DNA of 64,000 bases from the NCBI RefSeq assembly GCF_026151205.1, contig NC_087076.1:11074902-11138901 (forward strand), given 5' to 3'. The translations under genes and the position numbers were made by a program. Source of the DNA: Bolinopsis microptera (lineage: Eukaryota > Ctenophora > Tentaculata > Lobata > Bolinopsidae). The notes under the pieces were generated by a model. That model worked only from the letters and a program-made list of their open reading frames with translations. It did no database searches and was not told the DNA's origin. Shown piece after piece: positions 1 through 14,100 of the stretch (positions are counted from its first letter, which is position 1; each line of letters opens with the position of its first letter).

Positions 1-1
1 G

Positions 2-845
2 AATGCTGGAGAGGAAGGAGAGGGCCCTGCTCCAGATGGGGGCAAAAGAGGGGGTAGAGGCGGTAGAGTAGGACAAGAAGGTAGAGAGAGAGGTAGGGGA
101 GGAAGAGGAGGCAAGGAAGGGGGTCAAGGTAGGGAACGAAAAGAGTCAGAAGGAGGCGAATGTGGTAAGACGAATAGAGGAGGAAGAGGAGGCAGAGGAG
201 GAAAATCAGAGTGTAGACCAGAAGGTGAAGGAACAGAGGATAGTGGGGAAGGAAAGAGAGGACGACGAGGCAGAGGAGGAAAGAGAGGCGGTAAGGAGGA
301 TGCAGCAGGCGAAGTAGAGACTGAGGGAGGGGAGAATAGAGGAAGGAGAGGAGGTAGGGGCCGTGGCAGAGGAGCTGGAAAACAACAATCTCAGGGAGAA
401 GGAGAGGAAGCTGAACCAGCAGGAAAACCCCAGAGAGGTTTGTTGATTGATCTCATTCTCAATTTACGACAATTAAAGTATCGGATTCGCACAAAAGTTG
501 GGCAAATTTGGCCATGAGACTGACTAAACTTCATAACGTACACTACCGGATAGAGGGCAGAATCATGATTTTTATCGCTAGGTCATACTTTTAGGTGAAT
601 GAACTATTTTGTGTTTTGTTCGGCTCGGCTCTTATTTCAGCACTGCAGCTTTAAACTGAATCCCAATTTATTTTTAACGACGTCAAGTCAAGTTTCCTAA
701 AGTTTTTTTTGTTTGGTAAAACATACATAGTTACAACCAAATTTCCGTACTAATTTATGAACTGACAGGTGGAAGAGGAGGCAGAGGAGATCGTGGAAGA
801 GGAGGCAGAGGAGAGGGGAAAGAATCAGCCAAGCCAGACGAATAG
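2..845 (+). CDS. RGG-box RNA-binding-type protein, 3' end of gene
   Basis: Two exons, 2-437 and 769-845, join with phase 1 (G|GT, Gly) across an intron with donor AG|GTTTGT and acceptor CTGACAG. Together they read open to TAG at 843-845. The ~170 visible residues are almost entirely Gly, Arg, Glu and Lys with repeated RGG, GGRGG and RGRG boxes; the last residues are SAKPDE. Such RGG tails bind RNA and are methylated on arginine in nucleolar and hnRNP-type proteins (family knowledge). The start and any folded domain (RRM, helicase, fibrillarin) lie outside the window, so the family cannot be named. The apparent minus-strand Ser-rich ORF over 206-388 is the shadow of the purine-rich coding strand. 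A candidate AATAAA lies at 1409-1414. Confidence 0.8.
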
Positions 846-2198
846 AGTCCTAGAATTCTTCAATAATTATTTTAAGATGTTAACCATAATATATCGAACT
901 AACTTCTAGTGTCTTAATCCATACCACTTTGACACTCAACGAGAGCTAATGTGTAAATTGTAACAAGCTAATTTATAACGTTTGCGATATCTTGCATCTT
1001 AACTTCAGTTAGCAGTTGGAATGTTTCTCACTTCTAATATCAAATAACTGAGTATATACCCATCGCGATACAGGGAGTGTCTAACAGTCAAGTGATACTT
1101 TTAATTTTTTTTCTATTAGTTATCAGTCTGAAAGTGAAAGTAATCATTGTTGTAATTGACAGGTTTCGCTGTAATTCTTTGTAACTTATTGAAAAGTGTA
1201 CACTGTATCAGTATGCTGTACAGTAGTTATCCTATATTGTACTTTTCATCTAACAATGTATCCATTTAGGTCCAAAATTAATATAAAACCGGGGTTTTCT
1301 CCTCAAAATTATGACATAATTTACCACATTTACCTGGGGACCCCAGTAATCACCACATAAGATTTACTAGAGTATAATAATGTATAACAATAATTGGGAA
1401 TAACGAGAAATAAATATCTTTATACATATCATACAGTGTAACTATTCAAATTGACTATAAGCTACATAATATTTAGTATACATGGTCATGTTAATCAGCT
1501 AAAGCTGCTGGATTGAATAATATTTAAGATTTTGAAATACAATATATTTTAAAACGATGGAAATTAAAATTGTTAATAATACGTCTGAACTCTGAAGATG
1601 ACCGAACCGAATTGAGCCTAGTTTCCACACAGTTAACAGGGCACCCAATAAGCGTAGAGTTGGCATCAAATTGGTTTTTTTTAAAGAGCATATATAATAT
1701 TTCTTCACAAGATCAAAGTACTTATTATTTCTGTTTAATTAGCCCTGTGATTAGCACGGACTACTATACTGAGCATATTGATAATTTGATTTTGACGTAC
1801 CATTAATATTAACTGTTCGAGCGACATCTCAATTTCTTAAATTACAGACTCAAAACTATTGTAATATTAAATTATTATCGAGTATTGAATGCGGAGGTCT
1901 TCATTAAGCCGTTATAGTTAGTTAATAAGCACAATGCAATTTTAGAACGGAATTACGATCAACTGCCATCTTTGTTAGAGGTCTGACATCATATTCTCAA
2001 AAATTACCCAAATTTAAAACTTGAGTTAAAATTATTAATTAAATTTAGTGCGTAAAAATAGATCCTCTCCTTAAAGAAACTTCAAATCTTGAAAACACTG
2101 TAATGATCCTGAAATTCCATATCCATTATCCATCTTGTCCTAATAGTCCAACAACAGTTGACAAAAAGCTTCGGTTCAAAGTCCCCATTCTTTATAAA
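846..2198. other. Convergent intergenic region
   Basis: Lies between the 3' end of the RGG gene (+) and the 3' end of the FAM81 gene (-). AT-rich with short ORFs only. I see no coding signal, RNA gene or repeat apart from candidate polyadenylation signals. Confidence 0.5.
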
Positions 2199-5100
2199 CT
2201 AGGTCAAAACAACAGTTTTCATAGCTTTCCTTATCTCCGATCTGACCTCGTCCTCCACCAGCTCTATCTTACTGTCGAGAATACTGTGCATGGTATCAAT
2301 GCTTTCTTGTAGTGTCTTGAAACCACTCATACATTCACCGCGCAGTCTGGAGGGGGGATATTATTATTAGCAAAATAAATGTCTACAATTTAAGTTACAT
2401 TAATGGTATCAATTATCAATACCACCAACACAACTTATAATTAGCTTTGGGATAACGATGTAACATATTTGTTATAACTATGAATATGTGGAGAATCCCT
2501 GTGGCCTGGATCTTCTAAACTAAGCTGTTTTCAAGTCTAAAATGAATGATAAGCGAACGGCAGGGCAAATTTTATAGGACAAAAATAAGAATATCATTGT
2601 AGGAAAAAGAAAAGGCCATTCATACCAATGATCTGTAGCATTGTAATTACGCAATTAATTTGGTACCTAACCAAATTGAATATAATTATAATGCAGTCTT
2701 TAGCAGTATACAGGGTACTAACTAGTATTCAACAGATGCGATGACAATTGTTTCGAAAAGAATGAAGTGAATATAAGTGAGTTTTTGCTCAGCTTCGCAC
2801 TGCTCCTTTTATATAATAATAGTGCCAACAATTTCAGTTTCTTTTCAGAAAATATGCAGCAGTTTAACCCTCTTTACCTGGAGATAGTTTTAGATCCATC
2901 TGTTTCATTCTGTGTCACTTGTTTCCCAGTGCTGGTTTGTTTTTCTTTCAATTTCTCTACTTCTCGATTGATCTGTTCGACTGCACTGGCCAGAGATTCT
3001 GAAATGAAATATAGACTCAAAAAAAGTTAAAGTCTGGAGGAACATTAAATAATTGATATAGTAATTCAGTAGTCATTGAGTGAAGAGGAAACTCAAAAAT
3101 ATCGTCAAATTAATCTTGAAAGTAAAGCATTAAATCCAATTATAATGTTTCCCTGATTCTAACGAACCATTTATTTCGTCGATCCGTTGGTCTCTTGTTC
3201 CGAACTGCGACGTACATCTCTCTTCCAAGTCTTCGATTCGGCGATCAACTCGATTGAGACAAGCTTCCCTTAGTTGAGACATATCTTTTGTGACTCCACG
3301 CTCTAAAGATACGGACACGGTTCCAAGCTCTTTGGTTTGGTCTGCAAAATATTAGGAATTATAATCTATATATCATCAACTATTAATTTAATAGCCTTGG
3401 TAAATTTATAAATGTTAATTTATATGGTCGGTGGCCGACCATAAGGCCCTCTGAGGGGCCTTATTGTATGGAATTCCAGTTGATTGGCTAATACGTGTCA
3501 GACCAATCGGCCGCTGATTGTTAATTGTCTAGGTAGTTAAATATCAGAGGGTTTTATTGTCTGGTAGCCAATTTAACAGCAGAAATATAATATTCGGTAA
3601 GTGCTGTAAGTAAGTGCTGTCTGATAACCGGGTCACATCGAGTTAAATTATTGGCCACCTCCTATTACGAGCGATTCTTCTTGACACGTGGTGGTCGATG
3701 GATACCTTGAATATTGAATAAGGGTTGACAACAATGCTAGTTATGTTAAATCAGTTTACCAGGTTTCAACACACGATAATAAATTATATATCTTAACTTA
3801 CCACTTTCACATTTAGTTTACTTAACGAGTTTAATGCAAAATATTGTAATATATGTATATCTGCCTTTACAACTTTACTTAGCGATAAATTATTATTATA
3901 TTACTGTTCTCATTACTTGACTTGGGCTCTGCAATTAATGTTTTCACACGTTATCAAGATTATTGTATACAAATTCATCAATTTCGACCACCGAGAATAA
4001 AATATTTTGGGTCATGTTCGCAGATTCTTTCTGTCAATAGTAACGATGTCGATATGCTTTCAGAGAACAACGACGTTCTCGGAGTCTGTTTTGCCGAGGA
4101 CTGTCAGTTTGGTCTGGTCTAGGTCACGACAACTAGTGACCTGCCCAAACTTGTCACACTTCCCCACAATTACTACGCAACAAAACTTATGTTTGTACAG
4201 AGAGCAGCCCTATAAATCCATCATAAGCTCCCTACAGAGAACGTGTCTTGTGTATGATACGCAAAATTGGAGATCAAAAACTGGCTTATAACAGCCGATC
4301 ATGAGCAGTAAGCTGGATAAAGTAGTGATTCGGAGATTGTGTCAGGCAGATCTGGGAACCGTTCTCGCTAATTAGTAGATTTGCGCACTTCCATGCGCCG
4401 ATTTAAATTAGAGAGTAGGAAACAACCACAATTTGTTGAGTATTCAGGGTGTCATGGTCACTATATGTGACCAATCTCTAGCTCTACCGAAAGTTCCTGC
4501 AGCGTCCTACTTTTGCTACCTCAGAACATGAGGTGTTCATTGCCAGCTGCCTGCCACTGAACAAACTCTAGCTTCTATTCTAGTCACTACACGTGTTGTA
4601 ATTTATTGTATCAGATGCCATCGTGGAGAAGGTGGTCTCCTGCACCTTTTCCGCCTCGACATATAAAGGAAAAAACCTAGATATGCAACCTGCAATCCGA
4701 AGGTGATTGCAGCCCTTACCGAGGACTGTAAGGTCTTCATGCTTATATAATTAAATGATTAAATGATACATAACGATAACTAGTAAATCCCAGAAGTTCC
4801 CAGTATCGTCATGAATCGATATACTTACTAAGTTTGGTGTCACTTGGCCATGAGAAAAGACCGTAAAATTGTATAGAGATTAGAGATAAATGCCCTTCGT
4901 AACATGTATTGAGTATTCCTCTGAATTAAAAACGACGTAAGTGTAAAGTATGAATCAGTATGAATCGTAGTGTGAAGTAATATGATGAAAAAAGTGCATA
5001 ATAACGAAGTTCATAAAAGCATGAAAAAAATTATAGAAAAGGCAAACATCACGTGTTGTTGTCACGTGGAAGATAGAGTGGAATTCATAAAGGGTAATTA

Positions 5101-8100
5101 CCGATTAGTACCAAAAGTGTCTCTAAGTGGTAGGCCAAAATAATATAATCGGGTAGAAATGTTGTAACTTAAAGTCAACTCCACTTTCTATTAATGAGAC
5201 TAATGATAACTAATTTATAGTCATTAGTCATCTTGATAAAATATGAGCGGTTAATTAGCAACAATTGGTTCTTTTTGCTGCCTCTTTAGTTTCGAGAATG
5301 TGCGGTAATTGGTTTAATAAAAGTTTGATACCGGTCCTGGATCGACCTCCAGATAGCTTTCTCTGCCTAGTTTTCCAAGTCGTTGTCAAGTATTTAACGA
5401 ACCAATTCACTACACTTCTAGAGTTATTAATAATTACATCTTCATCTTAACGCGATTCCTTTAAAATTAAAGATCATTCGTTAACCATGCTGGAGGAACG
5501 GAGTAGTCTCAACAGTGATGTTAATTCATCTTTTGCATGCTCAGACTTTCTCCTTCGTTTACTATTGCTTTTCACGCCGCCATAAGGCCTCGTACATATT
5601 TTGCAAAATGTTATATCAAAATGGTCTGCTAAAACGATGTTTTACTGAACTTCATTTAAATTCTGCATGGCACGAAAAAACGTTTCGACAGTTCTATAGA
5701 CATTCAAACCGCAAGTCAACCGCTTTTTCAAATCGCCACCTTTTGTGTATCTTTTCGCGTACCTCGCAACCATTTGATGCCCACAATCGAATAAACTTTG
5801 CAGTTTGCTGAGATGAAATTGTGAGCAATAATATTCGGATGGTCAGTATATCGCCGTTCCCAGCGGTGCTTCGCTTTTATCTTTAATTACGTTGACGGTT
5901 AGTTTCCTGAGATCTGTAATTTTACCCGCGAGTTCCGTTTGTAGTTACATTAATTAAGATATTTGATGACGTCATCAATTACAAAACGCACACTGCACAG
6001 TCTAAGTTAGGTCTAAGGACCAATTGAAAGCTTGGCTACCAGTATAATATTGGACTCGTTCTGGGCATTGATGTAACGGCCTCGCTGGAGTAAGGAACTA
6101 GCTCAACACCACTTTAATCAGCACTCTAATCACTTAATTACGTCATTGTAAATTACTCTTGTAATTAAAGTGAGGCCTTGTTAAATTAACACTTGGCGGC
6201 TAGCATCTGAGAAATATTAATAGTTCGACAACTAATTGTGAAGACATTTTTTATAGGATAACCTCTTATTCTAACTGCTAACTATCGTAAAACGTTTTTA
6301 TTACCCCGGTTATTATCACTTTTTATCGATTAACTGTTTATCAGTTGTTTGTCGATCAGAACTGGTTGTCAATCCCTAGTATAGTCCCTCATCCTATTTT
6401 ATCTTAAACATGTTTTGCAGTCAGATTGTTTAACCATGTACCATAACAACTGAGTAGTCTATTGCTTTTAATTTTATTCTGATGCAAATTCTAAGAGAGC
6501 AGAAGCAGTCGTTAGATTTGAATTTTATGCATGTACATGTACTCATCGCTAGCTAGGATTAGAGATATAAACATGCTGACAGAGGCTCTAAACATCCCGC
6601 ACATTACACATATTCTGATCACATACAACTTGCTCTCGGAGCTTTGTGTCCCTCAAGCTTTAAATCGAGTTCATCTGTTAATACCGAATTATAATTCCTT
6701 ACCCGTGAAGATAAGTATTCGTTAGCCTTCGACGAATACTAACAAACAATGCGAACAAAATTGTATGTTAAAAAACCTATAAATCCAGGGCCATGAAATT
6801 AACGAGTTAATTCTTCTAGAAATCCAAGTAAGTATTCTCAAATTAAATACATATTATAATATAAAACATAACCTGATTATAACATAACCTAATCAAAGCA
6901 CACCTCTAAGATTGGCGATTTGACGACTCTGTTCCGACTCCAATTTGCCTATAACCTGCTCCAAATCCAGCACTTTACTGTCCTGTGTTCTGTTCCTCTC
7001 TGTCAGTACACTTGTATGAGCCTCCGTTACTTGTTTTACTTTGTTGATATTTCTGTTGCATTCCTTTACTTCCCTCACTAGCTCTGTTATTCCAACATCG
7101 CACCTGATGGACAAAAAAGAGGTGTTACAGGACACATGATTTGTTTTATGGAGTTACAATTTTATAAAGCGACTCTTAAAAAACTGGAAATCATTGTACT
7201 ATTTTTATTTTTGATTAGAAAATTTAACACTTTATAGGTTTTTATACAGTAAGACCTCGATTTACGGAAAATAGTACGGTAAATCGGGTGCACGGTAAAT
7301 CGGGTCCCGTCGGATCACAAGGTTTCCCAATTAGGGGTTATGGTTCACAAGCACCCAAGTAAGGGGTAATTAGGCGTAGTAACGAGATTGACAAGCTCGC
7401 GTGATATTAGGGATCTATATCATATATATATATCGTATATATAAGCCGTATTTTAAAGGATTACGTGATATCAAACTAAATATTTAGACAAATTTCCCAT
7501 GCTTTTGATATTAGATGGTCAACAGAATAAGTAGGATACAATTCCAAATTCACAATGCTTTGTAATAACTCTGATTGCCCACTAACTATGTCAACTAAAT
7601 TGCAAGTTTGGAAAGTAAATTTGTAAGAATTAAAGAACTTATATTAGGGCTAAACAAGGGCTAAACAAGATCCTAACATTTATACTTTAAATAAGGATAA
7701 GAGCGTCTGAAGAGAAGATAACGCGGCCATTACTTTGTAAGTTAACATTCAAAAGAATGTAGAAGCTTTTATTATTTCTATTCTTTTCATTCCTTTCCAT
7801 CGTTGTTATTCGTTCAATTACAATTATGTTAAAGAAGTAGCTGTTTTAGTTTCATACATCGTATGAATATTTTATTTAGCGTGACGCGCGTAAAGTGACT
7901 GGTTGTTGAGCTGCTAACAGCATGGTCCGCCTAAATTATGTAATTTCATGAATAAATTGCAGGTTGATCGCAGATGTCGAACTAAATTACAATTAGGGTA
8001 ATATGGTGCACTCGTACCCCACTCGTACAATCTTGATTTTATAAAGTTATCAGCCATTGCGTAGCGCATGAATTACCCATGAATAGAAGTAAGATCGTTG

Positions 8101-11100
8101 GTTATGATAAATTAAAAGCGGATTATTACCAAGCGATGTTACTAATACTAAGATCAGCTGTATATCGATGGGTTTGCAATGGCCACGTATTACTGTATTA
8201 AACTATCTGCCCACTTTAAGAATCTCCGACCAGAAGTTGTTGAAAGCATTGAATTTGCTGTTTTGAAGGTTTAGCTGCTTCAGCTTTGGATTTTAACAGT
8301 ATGTTTTAAATGCAGACCAACATTCCGAACATGAACCTAAAAACAGCTTTAAACTGACATATTAACCATTGATAAATCAAAATATATTTTTTCAAACTAA
8401 GTTAATTAAGTTAATTAAGTCAATTAAGTCAATTAAGTTAATTAAGTTAATTAAGTCAATTAAGTTAATTAAGTTAATTAAGTTAATTAAGTTAATTAAG
8501 TTAATTAATTTAATTAAGTTAATCAAATATTCTCTTTAGTTTCCAGTGTCTCCCCTGTATCTCACCTGTTTATCCTAGTGTCCATATTAGCGTTAACAGC
8601 ACTACCACCCTCCAGAGTAGCGAGTCTAGCTGAGAGTGTGTTAATAGCGGCAGTGTTGCTGGAAACAGCACCCTCACATCTCTCCATGTCCCGTGATAAC
8701 CGCCTCACAATACTCGTCATGTCCTGAAACACGTGGGCATTAACACGTGGGCATTAACACGTGGGCATTAACACGTGGGCATTAACACGTGGGCATTAAC
8801 ACGTGGGCATTAACACGTGGTCATTAACACGTGGGCATTAACACGTGGGCATTAACACGTGGGCATTAACACGTGGGCATTAACACGTGGGCATTAACAC
8901 GTGGGCATTAACACGTGGTCATTAACACGTGGGCATTGTTATTTAACACGTGGGCATTGTTATTTAACACGTGGTCATTGTTATCTAACAACGTGGTATA
9001 AGTATTTAGTCTGTGTGTCTGTCGTCTGATGCAGATAATAACATGTTTTGGTTTGTGGTTTAATAAATCATAAATTTTGCAACAAAGTATAGTTATTTTA
9101 TTTAACAATCCACCATTCACTGGTGGTGTTAATTCGCAATGTTATTAATCCATTGTGCCAGACATTAACTGTTGAGAATTTGGAGACTGTTAAGTATGTG
9201 AGGAGACCCTTATTAAAATTAACAATTTAAAAGTAGTGGTCACTAGTCTGCGGCCCCTAAGATAGTGGTTCCAACCTTGAACCCCTGGCCTAGACCTGCC
9301 AATTAAAACTGTGATGATGTTACCACTGTTGAGTCCCTGTTACCTTCAGTGTTCAACTAGACATACCTTTACATGAGGTGTCTAGTTAGGCTGCAAATTG
9401 CAACCAGGAAGTAGCATAAGCTAAGTTAAAGACTACTGATAATGGATAATTAAATAGCATATAATATGAATAAACCAAGAGGTAAGTGAGGAGTGCCTGC
9501 ATTATAATTAGTACCGGAACAGTGCAACCTACTGCAGACTGCAGACTGAGAATGAAGCTGCTGATTATTATACAGTATCCAGTGAAACCAATCATTTAAT
9601 CAAAAGTATCATCACTGTAATGCAATATCAAAGTGTGATTCACACCATTACCACCTAAAGCGGAAATCATAGCGCCAAACCTTTTAGCCTAGAGATAGCA
9701 GATCATAATTATCTCGCATAAACTGCGAGGTCTCACGGAGCTGTATTCGTGGCGAATCTGTTTTAGCTATTTAGTATTTAAGGTGTCATGGGAGTACAGG
9801 CTTTACAGATCCTAGCGTTGAAGATTACAATTTGACCGAGCTTAATACAGTGTGATTTTGAAGTTGCTGGTAACGGTAGCAACCCTTCTAAATTATATTA
9901 TTATTAGGGTACTCGGCAAATAATGAGTATTCTAACTTGGGAATTACCGATATCAAATTTAGTCTCGGATCATGATAAAGAACTTCTTCTGACTCTCTTT
10001 ACTTCAGTAACCAACGTACTCATCGTCACACTGTTCTGTTGTCTTGTTATGGTTAACTATTAGGAGGGTTAGTAAGGCGCAGCTAATTGCTGGTAGAGAA
10101 TGATGATGAACCTTTGTAACTGTAATAGCGACGTGATATTTATTTGTTTCGAAAAGTGTAGGATTGCTGGAATTTGTTTGCTTGAGGCGCCAAGCTGATC
10201 AGTTAATTGCTGTCACGTGACAAAACACGTCTATGTCCACTGATAAACTTCCGCTTGCATGTCGCAAAGCCAGCATTTTATCCAGATAAGATATATCGAA
10301 TAAACTAGAATAGTAATAACGAAAATTCAACAAAACTATTAACGTAGACGGATTGTGCATAGTAAAATTCATCAAACTTTTAGCTCATGAGCAATCTAAC
10401 ATACATCATGAAATAAATTGTTAGAACTTTTAAGTCTCGTCTGTTCTAGAAAAAAGATTTTCTCGTTCACCTTCAATTTGTATCATTAGATATGAAATTT
10501 AACGTTTTTGATCATTTAACCTATTATCGTTAAACCAGCATGAGCATGACACTCCTGTCTACTTTCGTCATCTGAATATAACTTCTCATTTTATTTTAAA
10601 TTTAATTAGATATTCAGGGCTAGCATTTTGTGTACAATATACTAAGCAGTGAGCAAGATGGTTTGTTATCATTGCAGTGCCTTGTATCTCCACTGATCGC
10701 AACAACATCAAAGCGAATTTGATTTGACTATACTTATACTATACTAATACTATAATGCTTTTGTTATACGTGACGTAAAGTAGTATAACGGTCGGATGTT
10801 TTAGTATATTATATATATATATAGATCAGAATATTAATTGAAATTTGTAGATCATTACAGAGCCGCCCTTAATTAGTTTGAATAGTTCATGAGCAAGACA
10901 CAGGAGCTTATGAGCTGATGTATCAAGTAGACAGCTCAAAGCTATTAATTACGACTGTTATAATAGTAGTAATAATTTGCCTTTTCTAAAATTATTGGTT
11001 TGTAATATAGATAGGAGGAGGAGGTATTACAATGTGGTTTGATTTATGACACTGACAGTTATCCAGGTCTGTCACTGGGTGGGAGCTGAATTTTGGACTA

Positions 11101-14100
11101 ATAGCATAATTAGAAAATCAAGGTGGCCCCATATTCCATTATCGAATTTCTGAATATTGAATGAGCGATAATGGGAGTAGAATTGTTGCCCTGGTTATCA
11201 ATGATCGTTTATAGTAAGTCTAGTATTCCAATTTCAGGTAAAAGAGGTCACCATGTTATGGCAGAACAGTATGATCATCATATGTAGGCACTAGGTACTG
11301 GAGCCGGCAAATCAACGTAATACTCCTACTATGCGGACTATCTCGTACTGTTTACACTATTTAACTATTTAATAAGTTAGTATATTGCACCGTGCACGGC
11401 TTATTAGGCTCAGGTCGACCAGGTTTAGGGTAATAGGTTGGATCCTCAGCGGGGAGGGTAGACTAGTAGTCTACTTTTACTAATATGTTGCGTTTTATTC
11501 GATTGTTGTTACTACTGAGACTACAACGGCCAACCAACCAACCGTACGTGATAGGAAATAATGACTGCTACCATCACTCTAACGTTATAGGGGTCAGAAC
11601 TGCTTTAAAAAATTACAGAAAACGTTTTGAACGGAACAAAAACAATTTCGTCAACGAAAAATATATTTAGAAAAACTTCTTCGTATCGAAATTTGTTTAA
11701 CAAAAAGTCGATTAATTTTTATTTTTTGGTATTTTTGCGCGTTTTCTTTTACGTATCAATTGTTTTTTATGTAACTTTTTATCGATCAAAACATTTGTGT
11801 TTTCAACAATTGTGTCAAATTTTTCTAGTTTGTGGTTCTAGAAAATCAAAGACTACAGTTTTGAATTAACATTTATTATTCTACATCATTCATTCATCAT
11901 TGTTGTTTTTAGTCGCTGCTCCCTTCCCATTTATAATCAGAATATGAAAAATATAAATTACAAACACGGTTCATCAGCGGTTTATTTTCATAATTGACCA
12001 AGCCACTGTTGAATGAGCCCACAAGTGCTTTAATAGCCTTATAGAAAAGATAGGTAGTGACAGCAGAACAAAGGTTGGCCGACATTTTTATTTTCATCAC
12101 TATCAACATCAACGGTCACTGGTCTGAGGAGTACAGCTGACTTTAACTGCGGAAGCGTCAACACATGACTACTTAGTGGCAACTCTGATCATACTTAGTG
12201 GCAACTCTGATCACAGTCTAGTTATCTTACCACCAAGTTTTGAGCTTCTAAAGTATGCAGTATATTTTATACAGCATTTATCTAAGCACGTGTCGCGTCA
12301 CGAAGCCGCGGCTAGTCAGGCTGCACGTGCTAAAAGTGCGGGGTATTACTGGGCCTGGAGTCGTTTGTCCTGTTTTGTTGTATTTGGCGGTGCTTCCCCG
12401 AGTACCCTGCATGGAAAATACATGAGCTGATGCACAATGAACAATCTGCAATTATGTTTATAACTTTGCCTGACAATGAGTCTAGTACAACAACTTCAGG
12501 AACAAGATTATGATCGCATACTACTAATGAATAAAATACGCCCACTATTAGAGATCGATCTTGTCGCAGGTACGCTACTTAACTTTTAAAATTATAAAAG
12601 GTTGGTATATTTGACGGCGGAATAATTTAGACTTATACGGGGCCTTAGATTCATTTTGATTTTGGTTACCGTTATGCAGTACACACGCGATTTGTTCTCG
12701 GTCACCTCTTGTATAAATTGCAGGAGGTGTTTGCCATTTAGATATTTCAAATCGCTCTAAAATATTTCTGGAGCTGAGATGTGCTTAGTATAGGGCCCGG
12801 TACTCTGTCATCTCATTGCCTACTTTTGACAGAAAATTGAAATGTCTAGTTCTTGTTCTATCTTACTATTGTATACAAAGCGAGACGATATAAATCCGTG
12901 CCATTTTACTGATACCACGGCATCAACTTTAACGCGACTTTCCGCAAAAACCGTAAAAGATATACAACTGAAACTTTTTTGACTGGGTCAAATGCTTTAA
13001 TGGCCTCCAAATCAGCAAGAAAAAATAAAAAATTGGCCAAGGAATAATGATTTTAGAGCCCAAAATTTGGACCCACACGTGGTTTCAAAAACGCCAATTA
13101 AATAGGGGGGGGGGGGGGGGGGTCCACGTTAAAAAAAGTTAAAAAAGTTAAATTAATTAATGTTAAATTTCAAAATTCAGGCTTAGAAAGTTTAACTTTT
13201 TTAACATAAATTCAAATTTGGGTTGAAATTGCAATGGAGTGAATATTCTAGACTAGTTTACTTTTAGGTCATGCGTTGGTATTTTTGTTCATTAGTCATT
13301 ACATGTAGGAATATAGGAATGCCCATGACAAGAGTAAAACAGTCATATAACATAAGAACATAGGTACAACCGATAAATAATTGATACATTTGATCATTAC
13401 AATAATAAATTATAATTCATAGAAATATAAAACAGCGGATTCATAAATAATTTTTAAAAAAACAACAGATTCCATTCACAGTGTCAACACTGAAAATAGG
13501 GCTATGATAATCTATATCATTAAATCTAGTGATACTAATCGTAATGAATTAATAACTGAATAAAATTCTAATGATGTTTCATAAAAGTTATCGCTCAAAC
13601 AATGAGTCAATTTGTCACGATATTATATTACAAAGTTAAAAAGAGTCACGTCTAATGATGTTTCAATGTAAAAGTTATCGCTCAAACAATGTGTCAATAT
13701 ATTATATTACAAAATTAAAAAACAGTGTCAATGAAGTAAAAATTTGTCGCCAATTTTTCATTACAGGTGTTACTGTAATAACGTAAATAAAAGAACTTGA
13801 GGTTCTAATTTGAAGTTACTTATATCATTTAACCTGAATATAAAAGTCTATCATTAAAATAATTTTCACTATAGTGCAGCCGAGTCCTTATCGTCGTTCA
13901 TATATTTTAGAACTTCACTTGTAATACGATTAACATCATACGGTTGAGGAATTTTCATTATATATCACGACATACATCATTATTCAGTAATGAAAATAGA
14001 TATTCCTCAATAATCTCTTCCTCGGACATTCCTGATGTCCCAAGACTAGGGAGGCTACCTCTTATGGCCAAACAACTGGCTAAATGGCTCTTTAGATTAT

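Noticed and set aside
206-388. 60-codon minus-strand ORF
   Set aside because: Antisense shadow of the RGG-box exon.
8730-8996. Possible CRISPR-like array
   Set aside because: Uniform head-to-tail minisatellite without spacers in an animal intron.
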